Origin: Stomoxys calcitrans
Lineage: Eukaryota; Arthropoda; Insecta; Diptera; Muscidae
Length of the DNA stretch: 64,000 nt
NCBI RefSeq assembly: GCF_963082655.1
Contig: NC_081553.1
Coordinates: 229,319,254-229,383,253 of the forward strand
Reading direction: 5' to 3'
Part shown: positions 45,485-58,389 of the stretch, piece after piece
Layout of the letters: every line of letters begins with the position of its first letter
Numbering within the stretch: position 1 is the first letter of the stretch
Notes under the pieces: generated by a model
The model's database searches: none
The model's input: only the letters and a program-made list of their open reading frames with translations
What the model was told of the DNA's origin: nothing
Position numbers and translations under genes: made by a program

Positions 45485-45867
45485 AGCAGTACATAGAAAA
45501 GAGAATTAATTTTTTTCAAGTTGTTTATTTTATTATTGTATTCGAAAGTTCATATAAAACAGTAAAAAATTATTTTGTTTATTATGAAAAAAAATTAATT
45601 TATAAAAGACCTACAAAATAATAAAACAATAATTTGTTGTTTTAAATTCAAGAAAATAAGACAAAACATTCAAAATAAAATAAACAAAATGAAGCAAAAT
45701 AAAAAAAGTACGAAACATACAACATCCTTCAAATTCATAAAATGCTATAAAAACGCATAAAAAAATAAAATAAATAACATGAAGCAAAATAAAAAAAAAA
45801 AGTAAAAAATATTTATCCTTCAATCTCATAGATATATTAAGTTAAACAATCGACTTTAAATTGGCCT
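45485..45867. other. A/T-rich unassigned stretch
   Basis: Two partial copies of AAATAACATGAAGCAAAATAA-like text occur at 45677-45700 and 45770-45795. No gene. Confidence 0.4.
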
Positions 45868-46117
45868 GTTAGGTTAGTTTGAAAAGCGGTTTCGGATATT
45901 AATCCGTCCCATGCCACTATGGACATTCATCTAAGTCAGTATTCGGCTTGTTGTGCACTCTAAAAAGTAACCTCGAAAAAGAAAATCTAAGTCAGGAATT
46001 CCGTACTACTTACAAAATCCTTAATTGATTTCCATACCACACCTCTGAGCTGGTTCATGTCTGGTATTGTGTCCCCATCTAAGTACCTATGCCAGTAAGC
46101 CGCAAAAACTGGACAAT
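45868..46117 (-). mobile_element. Family-C non-LTR 3' end
   Basis: GTTAGGTTAGTTTGAAAAGC tail, GGATATTAATCCGTCCC, GTCAGGAATTCCGTACTACTT, then the coding end to GTAAGCCGC. The knuckle region is missing. Confidence 0.75.
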
Positions 46118-46706
46118 AATATTAGCCAGTTTTGAGACAAAAGTTTAGTTCGCATATAAAATAACAGCAAAATCGGGTAAAATTAAAGTTAAAAACAAAA
46201 TTCTAAAAGGACCAATTTACAATAAAGTGCTCTCAAAGACATAACAATAAAAAAAATTCAGCAAATCTTTCCTAAGTATAAAATTTGCATAAAGCTTTTC
46301 TGAGGACCAAATAATGCCATTTTTGCTATTGGCGGAAGTTTTAATGAAACATTACTTGGAGCAAAATCTCAGCGAAATTTTCTTGAAAACAGTTGATACA
46401 CAACTTGCCTTAAAAAATGTTACAGCAAAAATGTTTTCGTTTTTTTCTCTTTCGAGACGAGCTCAATGATTGGAGATTTTCTTTGCAAATGAAAAAGGAA
46501 AGTCAGAGATCGCAACACACACCAACCACTATGTGACGCGTTTCGTCTTTGGTTAGAAAACTGTTCAACCATAATAGGTTTGAAAGGCAGGACAACGAAA
46601 TTAAAAAAAAAATCAACCTAATTATCTCTTAACCCATTAAGGCCTGACCCTCGATTTCATTGTCCGATTTTGATGAAATTTGATGTATTCATTATTTAGA
46701 CCATTT
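46118..46706. repeat. Unassigned stretch containing repeat H
   Basis: 46450-46600 (TTTCGAGACGAGCTCAATGA; GACGCGTTTCGTCTTTGGTT) occurs inverted at 49132-49235. 46628-46690 (AACCCATTAAGGCCTGACCC) occurs inverted at 49415-49478. Both blocks belong to one unknown repeat. Confidence 0.5.
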
Positions 46707-46720
46707 ATATTGGGTTGGTA

Positions 46721-47031
46721 GGAGGCCACCGTAGCGCAGAGGTTAGCATATCCGCCTACGATGCTAAATGCCTGGGTTCGAATCCTGGCGAGACCATCAG
46801 AAAAAAATTTCAGTGGTGGTTTTCCCCTCCTAATGCTGGTAACATTTGTGAGGTACTATGCCATGTAAAGCTTCTCTCCATAGAGGTGTCGCACTGCGGC
46901 ACGCCGTTCGGACTCGGCTATAAAAAAGAGATCCCTTATCATTGAGCTTAAAACTTAAATCGGTCTGCACTCATTGATATGTGAGATGTTTGCCCCTGTT
47001 CCTTAGTGGAATGTTCATTGCCAAAATTTGC
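46721..47031 (+). mobile_element. SINE-A reference copy, full length with 14-bp target duplication
   Basis: ATATTGGGTTGGTA lies at 46707-46720 and again at 47032-47045, a perfect target-site duplication that fixes the element at 311 bp. Box A TAGCGCAGAGG is at 46732-46742 and box B GGTTCGAATCC at 46775-46785. Both fit internal RNA polymerase III promoters of tRNA genes, but the tRNA fold is not complete, so this is a SINE. The body has no open frame. The 3' end is GCCAAAATTTGC; there is no poly-A, so the mobilising partner LINE probably recognises this tail. Confidence 0.95.
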
Positions 47032-47045
47032 ATATTGGGTTGGTA

Positions 47046-47870
47046 CATTTTTTTACAAAAAAAAAAAAAAATAATAAAAATGGAATATTTGTAGCAATTA
47101 CAAAAAAAACTTTCCTGAGCTACTCGTACTTTACAATAAGAAAAAAATTTCTTATGACTATTTAGTGAAGAATTGTGGAATGAATGAATGAGTTTGGCAT
47201 AATACCGCACTTGCTGGTAAAAATAGTAGACTTATTACCATAGGTGTACTTCTTTAATATAGAAACCATCAACTACAACAAGATACTAGAATGGTTTCTA
47301 GAAATGTCACTCTTAAGATTTTTAACAAAATTTTTTGCTTGAATTTCTGAACGATAAAAATTGCCGACTTCCGATAAGCCAATTTTTCTCCAAAACATGA
47401 ACTAATATGACTGTATACATTTTTTACTTTCGTAGCACATTATCAAAGTTATAAACAAACATGAGGCATAATTTCGAAAGATTTGCAAGTACTATCAAAT
47501 ATTGACTTTCAAACAAATGTTAAAGTCGGACAACAAATGTGCCTTCTATGGCCTGAAAAAATTTGTTAGGAGTCAATTGGCATTGAGGAATTTAGTCTAG
47601 TTGCTAATGTTTTTGGTAGGTAAATAGGCTGACCAACTTGTTTTGGTAGTTTTTTCCAACATATAAATGCCAAGTTAATTGCTGGAAAAATCGTCAGAAA
47701 TAACTCAAATTTATTTTACTTCTTGTCGATTATGGTTATTCGTTAGGAATTCAGAATAAAACCATAGATATCTCTTCAAATTTTTAGGAAAAAGGGGCGT
47801 AAGTTGTGATATTGGCTGTAGGTGGAATGAGTGTTAAAGGATCTCTTCCAAATTTCGTAAATACTGGGTA
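47046..47870. other. Unassigned AT-rich stretch
   Basis: No gene or recognised repeat. Confidence 0.4.
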
Positions 47871-48390
47871 GGTAGGGTTTGGTTGAAAAGAGAGTACGGA
47901 TATTAATCCGCTTCACGCCACTATAGACATACACCTAAGCCAGTAATCGGCTTGTTGTGCGCTCCAAATACTAAAAAAAAACTTCGAAAACAGAAAATTT
48001 TAAGTTAGGAATTCCGTGCTAACTACAAAATCCTTAATTGTTTTCCATACTACTTCCCTTAGTTTGTTCATGTCTGTTATAGTGTCCCACCTAAGTACCG
48101 GTGCTATTAGCCGCGAAAGCCAGGCAAAGGCATTGGAAATGCTCCAACGTCTTCCCTACATGCCCCACACATGCTATCATTTACCGCACCGATTCTGCAC
48201 AAATGAGCTCATAGTCCTATGTGTCCCGCTATGATACCAAAACCTATACAGACCTCCCTCCTTCTTACTTGCTTTCAGTAATAGCCTCGTCCTCTTACAA
48301 TCCGGATCACCCCATAAGATATTGGGTAAGAAATGCGGCTTTTGTGCGTTCAATACCTTCAAACAGGGCTTTATGGCAGCTGCATACAAA
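47871..48390 (-). pseudogene. Family-C non-LTR C-terminus and 3' end
   Basis: The longest of two such fragments. The minus strand encodes ILWGDPDCKRTRLLLKASKK, then after a frameshift TGxxGLxAHLCRIG and the broken zinc-knuckle region near 48150-48200, then the 3' untranslated sequence to GGTTGAAAAGAG. The order (RNase-H-like text, GHxxLxxHL..IG, C-x2-C..H..C) is that of jockey/R1-type elements. Frameshifts make it non-functional. Confidence 0.75.
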
Positions 48391-48865
48391 AAAGTTCAGA
48401 CCTGGTTCATAATATGTATCATCTACTATGTATACTTTGTAGGGTTGCAAATGTATAATTTGATGTGTCGCAAAAAGGTTAAAATGACCAACCTTTCGCT
48501 GAGGGATTTAACAACGAATACAGCATTCTTGGGTTGTGGCACATTTGGATTTTTCTTAAATTTTGGTAGTAAATAATTTTCATGAGTGGCGAAACTGTTT
48601 GCAACTACCCTTCATTTAACAATCCTATGGCAGCCGGTTGTACTAACCGGATTGACCCGATGGAATCCTTCATTGGCATAGGATGCTGCCTCGGTTTATC
48701 GGTTTATATGACAGTTAGGGCTGTTGTGGGCGTTATTTATGGCATGGGGTGGGGCGGTCCTTTTTAACACTTGTTTCCCAATTTTTTTATCAATTTTGGT
48801 AGTAATGAACTGCCAAATTAAGTCTTTTAAACATTTTCGTCTTCAATTTTTGTTTGTTCTTCTTT
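48391..48865. other. Unassigned stretch
   Basis: CTATGGCAGCCGGTTGTAC..CCGGATTGACCCGATGGAAT around 48625-48690 has the look of dispersed repeat sequence but no family can be named. Confidence 0.35.
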
Positions 48866-48950
48866 CGGCAGAGCCCGGGCAGGATTCGAACCTGGGCACA
48901 CGGAGCAACAGCGAGAGCCATTGCCGTTGTCTTAGCGTTCGAAGCCATCA
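48866..48950 (-). mobile_element. Third tRNA-like SINE fragment (SINE-C)
   Basis: On the minus strand TGCCCAGGTTCGAATCCTGC contains a perfect box B with a T-arm-like stem, preceded by GCTAAGACAACGGCAATGG, which resembles a decayed box A region. No full tRNA cloverleaf or acceptor stem can be drawn, so it is a tRNA-derived repeat rather than a tRNA gene. Confidence 0.5.
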
Positions 48951-51624
48951 ATACAACTTCCACCAGATGCACAAATTCATGTGTGGTACGGAAGAAGTGT
49001 AATTTGTCACAGAAAGAATGTCTGTCATTACACAAAAATACATGCATTATCATAGTATCATAGATGCGTTTTCGCTATTAATACGATTCCATTACAACTT
49101 ACCAACGCACGGCCCTTAAAGCCATCACACCTAATATGGTTGAAAAGTCTTCTAACCAAAGACGAAACGCGTCTCATAGTGCTTGGTGTGTATTGCTATC
49201 TTTGCTATCCTTCATTGAGCTAGTCTCGAAATAAAAACAAACAAAAATTGTAAAATTTAATGATCTCGCCCTAACCTCCTTGAAAAACTTGAAAAATTAA
49301 AGAAAAATCGTTTTCTTTGATTTTGTTTATTTGTTTTTTTATATCTTTTTAAATATTTAAATTTTTAAAAAAAATTCTAAAATTTACCGTATTATTTAAA
49401 AAGCTTTAACCAATCAATATCTGAAATTTCATCAAAATCAAACAAGGAAATCGAGGCTCAAGCTTTAATGGGTTAATGATTGTTTTATCTACAGGCAAAG
49501 TAAAGTTGCAACGAAATCTTCCCCTAAGACAGATTTCAAGCAAATTGTATCTAAAAACAATATTTCAATATTTTTAACCAAAAGTATGCTTTGCTTTCAT
49601 AAAAAAATTTTTGAGTTTTTTTTTTTAATTTATATTGCAGAACGTGATTTAGGTAAAAAAATATTTTCAGTGTTTTTTTTTTTTTCAAAACTCAATTTAT
49701 ACATAACTTAACACAAAAGCGAAACTTATAGTGTGATTTAAATCAAAGAATGGAAATTTTTTTTCAAAGAAACCAAAAAACAAAATGTGACACACTACGT
49801 CACTAAAAATGAATTAATTTATTTTTTTTGCGAAACTTCGGTTAAAACAAAACCTGTGAATATGAATTTGTGCTCACTTGTGATGCAAAAAATTGTGCAT
49901 AGCGAAAGCGAAGAAAAAAAAACCAAACACCTCAAAACGAAACGAAACAAAGTGATAAACCATAAAACAAAAAACGAAAAAGTACTCACATTCCTACGAA
50001 TGTTGTAACAAAATAAAATTCACCAAACATAAATAAAGCACACGCTGTGGCTCTTGCAAACCACCCACGCGGCCAAATGAGAATGGTTGGTGTCTACTAT
50101 AGCCGGCTTATTAACAACAACAGCAATAACAAAAGCAAGACCAAGCATTTCTGCCTCACTAGTACCTTTAATCAAAAAAAAACAAAAAATACTGTTGTCG
50201 TCATCATTGCCAACATCATCATCATCATTATTACCATCATTGGCATAGCCAACAAAAACAACAACTATACTAGTACCAGAATGCACCTTCATACATGTGC
50301 TTACGCCATGAGACTGTAATACAACAACAACATCTCCACATACTCAACTTCCCACTCTCGTAGCTCTGTGAGCGAATAAGACTAGTCGTAGTACAACTGT
50401 CACTAACACTAGCACAGCCACTGCCCCCCAACAACAGCGGCAGCAAAAGCTTACGCATTGCCACAGTAAAAACAAAAACAAACAAACGAATGAAAGAATG
50501 AAAGGCTGAAAAAAAAAGATGCATATAACATTATGAGTATTTTTTTATTGTTATATGCAATTTTTCGCATCCTTTTTTTTGTGTTTTTTGTTTTCGTTTT
50601 TTACTACTGATGATGTGAAACATCAATGGTCGCAGAGAGCCAGACAACTATAAAGGAAACAAACGACAGAGAGAGAGAGTGAGAGAGAATGAACTCAAGA
50701 GCTAAAACATGAGAGTGGGCGCCAATATTTATGGCATTATGAGATATGATGAGTGTTTGTAAATGTGATTGTGTGCATGTGAATAACCTAAGGCTAGCAG
50801 CAGTTTATTACTGCCTGCTCAACATTTACTGGGCCATGTTGGTGTAGCACACGCACCACATTCGTGGTGACCATCAGTTTGTGCAGCTTCGCATGCAATG
50901 AAGAAGAACTCGGCAGTAATTTTGTACTTCTTCATATTTGGCGGCTACTACAAGCGGCATCTTTGTTCGTGTAGCCCTTCCAGATGTTCAAAGACGCTTA
51001 CCTCGTGTTTCATAAGAACAGAACACAATTCGTAAAATGTTTAAGGGTAAAATATCGAAAAATGGTATTGGTGAAAAATAAAATCACAAAATAAAACAAA
51101 AACTATATAATTATAAAAACTTTGTAAACTAGAGAGACTCAAAAACAGAAAACAATAAACTTTGTTGAAAATGGGCTCAAAAGAAATATATTTCACACCT
51201 AAGCAAACAAAAAAAATTAAATTCAAAACTTTTTGAATAAAAACTATTTTTTTTAGTTATATTTTTATTTTAAGTTTTTTTTTTAATAAAACATAAAACA
51301 CAAAAATGTACATAAGTGTCAGAGTAAAGGCCAAAACAGAATGAGCGCATAGAGCTTTGTTTTGGGCATTCCTTTAAAAATGCAGCTCTGCAAACAAATC
51401 CCACATAAGCAACGCGGAAGAGTTATACAATTTTTAACTTTGACGCCTAAGAACACTTCTTCACGTATGGCACCATAGAAGGACGGTCGATTTCAGTCAT
51501 CGAAAATGAAAATTCTGTGGGAATTATTTGCAGAGTTGCATTTTTTGCAACGCGACGCTTAAAAACAAAGGTTTGGCCTTAAACGCCAAAACAGTATGAG
51601 CGTTTTAAGCGTTCCGTTAGAAAA
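48951..51624. other. Repeat-poor region with low-repeat island
   Basis: Repeat H fragments are inverted at 49132-49260 and 49415-49478. From 49700 to 51300 no repeats are recognised; the sequence has CAACAACAGC, CATCATCATC and a GAGAGAGAGA run (50671-50687). Frames here are low complexity. It is possibly regulatory or untranslated sequence. Confidence 0.4.
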
Positions 51625-52456
51625 TGCAAAGTCATTGTGTAATAATTCAGTTCATTCGGATTAGAATTGCGCCTTGTAGGGGCTCAAGAAGCAAAATCGG
51701 GAGATTGATTTATATGGGAGCTGTATCAAGCTATTAATCGATCCAGACCATATTAGACACGTATGTTGAAGGTCATGAGAGAAGACGTTGTACAAAATTT
51801 CTTCCAAATCGAATGAGAATTGCGCGGTCTATGGGCTCAAGAAGTTATGATCCAAAATCGGTTTATATGACAGCTATATGAGATTATTAACGGTTTTGTA
51901 TAATTCTTAAGACAGTTGTTGGAAGTGACACCAAAACACTACGTTCAAAATTTCAGTAAAATCTGACAAAAAAATTGCGCCCTCTAGAGGCATTAGAAGT
52001 CAAGACCCAAGATCGGTTTATATGGCAGCTATATCAATAAATGGACCGATTTGAACCATGCTTAGCGGAGTTGTTGGAAGTGATACCAAAACACCACGTG
52101 CAAAATTTCAGTCAAATCGAACGAGAATCGCGCCCTCTTGAGGCTCAAGAAGTCAAGACGCAAGATCGGTTTATATGGCAGCTATATTAAAACATGGACC
52201 CATATGGCCCATTTACAATCCCAACCGACCTACACTAATTAAAAGTATTTGTGCAAAATTTCAAGCGGGTAGCTTTACTCCTTCGAAAGTTAGCGTGCTT
52301 TCCACAGACAGACGGACGGACATGGCTAGATCGACTTAAAATGACATGAAGATCAAGAAAATATATACTTTATGGGGTCTCAGACGCCTATTTCGAGGTG
52401 TTACAAACAGAATGATGATATTAGTATACCTCCATCCTATGGTGGTGGGTATAAAA
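51625..52456 (-). mobile_element. HINE-A copy, 3'-truncated
   Basis: Begins within a unit (GCAAAGTCATTGTGTAATAA) with three to four units. The 5' end is TATGGTGGTGGGTATAAAAA at 52439-52456. GCGCCCTCT cores lie at 51977-51985 and 52130-52138, exactly 153 bases apart. Confidence 0.88.
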
Positions 52457-53069
52457 ACGAATTTTTCAAAAAGTATCAATGGGATAGACATCTGTGTAGT
52501 AAAATATTAATCAATCAGCGCTCGAAATATAAAATGGATGTTTGTGTCCTTTAGTAAAAAGGACATTAAATTTAAAACTAGCATCTTTATTTTAAAGTTT
52601 TGTTTCTTTGGCTCGTTTTCATTGCTTAAATCCTACGAATAAGGAAAAATCTTAAATTTTCGCATAACTTTTTTTCCTGTGTAGCATCTAAGGCCAATAT
52701 TTCGCCGTTATTTATATGGCACATGCAATGCCACCTTTCTGTAGAGGAGGGTATAAAAACCATTCTTGGCTGGCAGGCTTTACCCCAATAGCAATTCTTC
52801 AAATTTTTTAACAGATCATTGCAGTTGATACAAAATTCAATATTAGCAAGGAAATTATTGAGATTTCTATTCCTATTGGTGAAGGCGAACTCACTTAAGG
52901 GAATTTAGAACCTCAATGTATACCAATAGTGAAACTTAGGAACTGTGATCCAATATGCGACCGTGTCTCAATCGTTGCGTAATTTCAAAAAGGCAAAGCC
53001 ACACAAATTCCGTTTCCTTTATGAAGTTCAAGCCCGGCACTAGACATGGATATTCGCCACTAAACTAAA
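52457..53069. other. Unassigned stretch
   Basis: An isolated GTAGAGGAGGGTATAAAAAC at about 52742 is a lone HINE-A terminus. No gene. Confidence 0.4.
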
Positions 53070-53365
53070 TTTGCCATTGGCATTCCATTAAGAAACAGAG
53101 ATACTTCCCTCATATCAATAAATGCAGTCCGATTAAAGTTTAAGCTCAATCATAAGGAGCCTCCTTTTTTATGGCGCGTACGAACGGCGGGCCACATAGC
53201 AACACCACTCGGTAGAGAAGATTTAACATAGCAGCATATCTTACAAATGTAGCCAGCATTAGTAAGGGTATAACCACCGCTGATTAACTTTTTTTGATGT
53301 TCAGGTCGGGTTTTGAAACCAGGCGTTGGGCAGACATGCTAACCTCTGCGCCACGGTGGCCTCCA
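53070..53365 (-). mobile_element. SINE-A copy, divergent
   Basis: Antisense; head TGCGCCACGGTGGCCTCC, box B decayed to GGTTTTGAAACC. Body complete with many substitutions. Confidence 0.8.
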
Positions 53366-54929
53366 ATTCCGGTATTCATCATATTGTATAATAATTCTTT
53401 TCTCATTTCGGCGAATACGACCTAATATTCAGTTTTCATTTTAGCAAAATATAGATTAGAATGCCTAGCTTAAATAAGTGTACGGATGCTTCTTCATCGG
53501 TATTCCTTTCTTAGAAAAACTGCCTACAGTTGGCTTAGGACAATCCATCAATATAAAGCTTAATTAGGTCTAACAACTGCAATACATAACTCGAGGTTTA
53601 ATGCCACAAGGCTTGAAAATGGAACTATTTTAAATGTGTGGTTACCTCTTCGCCCTTTTTTGTCTGTTTTTTCTACGAAACTTACTGCAAATTTTAATAT
53701 TGTTTTTGACTAAGGATTTCATATTCCAGATTATGCCAAGAAAACAGACATTAAAATGACAATACTGCCACTAAAACCTTCTTTTAAAAATTTTATATTA
53801 ATTTCCCTTTTTCAAGTAATTCCACCAATACTACATTTTAATAACTAGAGTAAAAAAAAATTCAATAATAAATTTTTAATTAACATTTTCACTTCAGCTA
53901 TATGTTTTGATATTCCGAAGCCATTTCCATAAGTATAACGAAATTTCCAAAAACGATAGCATATTTTTAGGCGCAACAAATTTTCAACATAATTATTAGG
54001 TTTTTATTATTAAGAGGCGTATCCACTAATCCATTTCAATCATCTTTTCTACACAACAAAATATCTTCTAATAAAACTTTACTTTGAAAAGGAGCTTATC
54101 TTCTTTTAAATATATTTAAGCAATTAAAATAGGGGGCGTTTTAATGGATATGTTACAAAGACATGAAACATACATACAAACATAACAACACATATAATTT
54201 AAAATAAATTTTTGTTTTATATTGATTTATAACTTTTAGTTCTTTTATATGTATATAATACAAGCTCTTAATATTAGACAAACAATACTAATCACCATGT
54301 CTTTGGTACTTTTCTCTCTTTTTATCAAAATTTCATTGCAGGTTACACCATAACGAGAAGTTATCCAATGAGAAAGCCGCTTAAATTTTGGTAAGTAAAG
54401 CAATTTATAAAAAATATATTAAAAATGTCAACAGTTAAAAAAAAAATCATAGAAATTAAAGCTTTACTATAAACTAATGTATGGTAATATAGGTAAAAAG
54501 GTATAGTTCCATCAAAAAGGCCATGCTTACATATGTGCTGGACTATGAAAATATGTTTAGACTGACTGAGGCTAGATGTGAATTTAATCTTACTTTAAAG
54601 CTCTGTCTGCAAAAAGTTTTCACAGGTTTTTTTTCAACATTTTAATTTAGCATTTCATTCTTGAGTTTTATTAGACATTACAGCAAAGTTGTTTTAATTT
54701 TGCTTTTGTAAGAGATTCCTCTTCTAAACCTTTGTTATTGTTGTACATACATGTATTCATATAATTTTTATATTTCTTATGTTAAAGTATTTCCTGATTA
54801 ACTAGCCGGCTGCAGTTAACCCATGCTGGGGAATATTGAAGTCTATGAAGCGAAAACAAGATTTGAAACGAAAAGAATGAAAGCTTATGTTCAATACTAT
54901 CTATATTTAAAATATCTCTCGGGATCTAA
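53366..54929. other. AT-rich unassigned stretch
   Basis: No recognised repeat, gene or open frame of note. Confidence 0.45.
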
Positions 54930-56045
54930 GGTGTAATCAAGGACCAAAAGTCAATCAAGGACTTCTATAATTTGTTTGATATCGGGAGGGGGCGGACCCT
55001 CCTCCTTACTCCAAAAGTACTATCCGAAAATAAAAGTGGACCGATCGCGACAATATGGGATTCAAATGAAAGATATTCTAGAGTAGAGTACGAATTTCAT
55101 AATAAATGTAAAAACCCCCCTCAAAATAGGTTTGTTTAACGATCAAGACAATATTGGACTCAAATGAAAGGTATTCGGGAGTAGATTACGAATTTGGTCA
55201 GGAAGTAGGAAAAGGCTTTGTAATTTATTGATAATGGAAGGGGGCAGACCGTCCACCCCAAAACCACCACCCAAAATAAAAAGTGAACCGATTAGGACAA
55301 TATGGGTATCACATGAAGAGTATGCGGGAGTAGCTAACATATCTGGCATATAAAATCATGTCGAAGTATAAGGGGTCACTCCATCCCCCCACAAAAAAGC
55401 CCCAAAATGGGCACATTAGCCAATCACGGATATATGGAACTCGGTTTGTTTGTTCCGTATGGACTGAAAAACAGCAGAACCGATAACAAAACATCACATA
55501 AAAAATTTAAGCCCAATCGGTCAATAATATCTTATATATAAAATTCAATTTGTGTTTGTTTGTTCCGTATAGACTCAAAAACGGCTGAACCGATTACCTT
55601 AACATTTTCACAGATTATGTAGGTTGGTCTGAAAGAAACGTAGGCTATATAATTTTTCGATATCGTAAGGGGAACAGACCCTCCCCCTTAAGCAAAAAAC
55701 ACAACCCAAAATCAAAAGTTGACCGATCGGGACAATACAGGTATCAAATAAACGATATTGGAGAGTAGAATACGAATATGGTATTCAAATTTGAGTCCCA
55801 TCGGGCCGCCCCAACCCAAAAACACCCCCAAAGAGACATATTGGACGTTCATTTCAATATGGGGCTCAAATAAAAGGTATTCGCGAGTAGATTTCGAATC
55901 TGGTATACAAAATCAGGTCGAAGTGTAGGGTGTCACGCCACCCCTCAAAAACGCCATTGGACCCGTTATGACTATACGATACTTGGCTGAGCCGATTTTC
56001 TTAAAATTTTTATATATTGTGTACGTTTGTCTGGAAGGAAACATA
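54930..56045 (+). repeat. Repeat family D, internally repetitive
   Basis: Blocks such as CCGATCGGGACAATA, CAAATGAAAGGTATTCG, GAGTAGATTACGAAT and GTTTGTTCCGTATAGACTCA recur three to four times. GTTTGTTTGTTCCGTATAG with GGCTGAACCGATT is a type of dispersed repeat seen in many arthropods; its class is not clear. A minus-strand fragment lies at 57745-57960. Confidence 0.7.
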
Positions 56046-56055
56046 GGCTATATAA

Positions 56056-57150
56056 TTATACCCTACACCACCATTGTGGTACGGGGTATTACAGATTTAA
56101 GCATTTGTTGGCAACGCTAAGAAGGAGAAGAGCTAAACCCATTGATAAGCACCGATGGACTCAGAATCACTTTCTGATTTGATTTAGGCATGTCCGTCTG
56201 CCCGTCTGTGAGTCCATGTATTCTTGTAATCAAAGTGCAGGTCGTATTTGTTGTCCGATTGTCACGAAATTTTGCACATGTCACTTTCTTGGCCCAAGGA
56301 CAAACGCTATTGATTTTAAAAAACATCGGTTCAGATTTAGATATAGCTCCCAGATAAATATATTTTTAAGGCTGTAGAAGCCACATTTTTCGTCCGATCT
56401 TTACAAAATTTGGCAATCGGTATTTTGATTGAGGTCTACATATGTTTGGAAAATTTCATGAAAATCGGTCCAGATTTAAATATAGCTCCCATATATATCT
56501 TTCATGCGATATGGACTTTTAAAGCTGTAGAAACCACAGTTTTAGTCCGATCTTTAAAATATTTTGCGCGAGGTGTTTTATTTTACTTCCCCATATGTGT
56601 GCAAAATTTCATGAAAATCGTTCCAGATTTAGATGTAGCTCCCATATATATGTATCGCTCGATTTACACTTAAATGGCCGTAGTAGCTACAATTTTCAAC
56701 CGATCTGCACAAAATTGCACGGACTGTTTTGTTACTGATCTTAACATGTGTGAAAAATTTCATCAAAATCGGTTTAGATTTAGATATAGCTCCCATATAT
56801 ATCTTTCATCCGATTTGAACTATTAAGGCTGTAGACGCCACAATTTTGGTCCGATCTTTACAAAATTTAGCATGATGTGCTTTATTTGACGTCTTCATAT
56901 GTGTGCAAAATCTCATAAAAATCGGTTTAGATTAAGATATAGCTTCCATGTATATCGTTCATCCGATTTGGCCTTTTAAGCCAGTAGAATCCGCAATTTC
57001 CGTCCGATTTTGCATGAGACGTTTAAATTGTCGTTCCAATACGTGCGAAAACTTTCACTAAAATCAGTCCTAATTAAGTTATAGCTCCAATGTGTATATT
57101 TCATCCGATATGGACTTTTAAGGCAGTAAATCCAAATCTTTTGTCCTAGG
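56056..57150 (+). mobile_element. HINE-B copy with six internal units
   Basis: TATACCCTACACCACCATTG opens the copy. A GTCTGCCCGTCTG array lies at 56194-56210. Internal AGCTCCC/AGCTTCC marks fall at 56345, 56484, 56637, 56788, 56941 and 57083, spacing 139, 153, 151, 153 and 142. Each unit carries CCGATCTTTACAAAATTT-like text. The 3' terminus is missing. Confidence 0.85.
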
Positions 57151-57744
57151 TAGGAAAATCTTCCTTGTATAAAAATTCAATAACGTATGATAAGATATAA
57201 AATAATAATATGGTCCATGCTCTTCCTCACAAGGGTTAATTTTAGTATGTCCACTATAGAGTCTAACTAAAGCACAGACGTGTTCTTTTGCTTTTTTCTT
57301 TCCTTATAAAAACTCATAATCCATTCTGTGACTTAGCATTCGTTCTTCACCAAGCATTAACACTCAATTCCCTTTCCCATGGAAATCTTATATAATACTT
57401 ACATATTAAAAAACACAACACTTCTTCTAAGCACAAATCCTTAAACCACATACGAGGCAAGCATATCAACGGCTAGTATATCACCAGAACTTGATGTGCA
57501 AAGAAAAAAAAACTGGCAACCATTTGCAGGAACTAAAAGAGGTAAAGCAAAGTTTTATTTATGTTCATGGCTAAGTTTAATTTTGTATTAAAGCTTCAAA
57601 AAAGAAACCCTCAAGGATAAAGGATAGTTCAAATTGAATTTCATGGCAAAATTTTAGTAAAGTTTCGCAAATAATTATGCCGAAAGTGCATAATCACCAT
57701 ATAAGCTAAAAATCGCGAGATCCACAACAAAATTAAACGTTGTG
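57151..57744. other. Unassigned stretch
   Basis: No gene or repeat is recognised. Confidence 0.4.
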
Positions 57745-57960
57745 GGCGTAAATTTTGGCCGAGCGGAGATCCCAAAGTTTCGGTCCCTTAGCTCTTGGAC
57801 AAAATTTTAAGTATCCAACTTCTACTCTGCACACGAATACCTTTTATTCGACTCTTTTATGGTTTCGATCGGTCTGCATTTTTTTTATTTTGGTGATACC
57901 TTTGGTGTAAGAGGGCGGGTCCATAAAAAGGCAAACAAACATACAAACACAAATATATAT
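57745..57960 (-). repeat. Repeat family D fragment
   Basis: The reverse complement gives AATAAAAGGTATTCGTGTGC and GGACCCGCCCTCTTACACC, matching the D units at 55000-55800. Confidence 0.5.
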
Positions 57961-58389
57961 AATAGACTTATTCCTTGATCTCGACGAACAGCACCTCTTC
58001 GCAAGCAAGCCTTGTTATCGCCGAGGTGTGCTGTGGTTTAGGGGTTCCACTGGATAGTTGAAAGGTGCGGTAGAAGGGATAGACAAGGGTAGTTTACTAG
58101 TGGTTTCCGAATCTGGCCTCTGACTAAAATTCTAGCTGCGTGAATTGCCTTGAAATGGCTCAAAATTTGAGTGATCATTAATCTGGCTTTTTTCCTAAAA
58201 CCGGTTTTCGAACTTTCCGAAAAATTCACTTTTTTAAAAACAGGTTTAAAATTTTGAGATTTAAAAAAACTCGGTTAAACTGGTTATTTTTCTATGAATG
58301 TAAACCCTTTTAAAATTTGAAAAATAAACCTTAGATGAAGACAAAACTCAACCAGCATATCCCTTTCTCAGTTTCTGAGACAATATTGG
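57961..58389. other. Unassigned stretch
   Basis: A 63-codon minus-strand frame (58038-58229) has no recognised domain. Confidence 0.35.

Noticed and set aside
46721..46800. Possible tRNA gene at the head of SINE-A
   Set aside because: Box A and B are intact, but the sequence is dispersed in about 26 copies with a common 3' body and target duplications.
48866..48950. Possible genuine tRNA gene on the minus strand
   Set aside because: Only the T-arm and box B are good; no acceptor stem or full cloverleaf can be formed. Kept as a SINE fragment.
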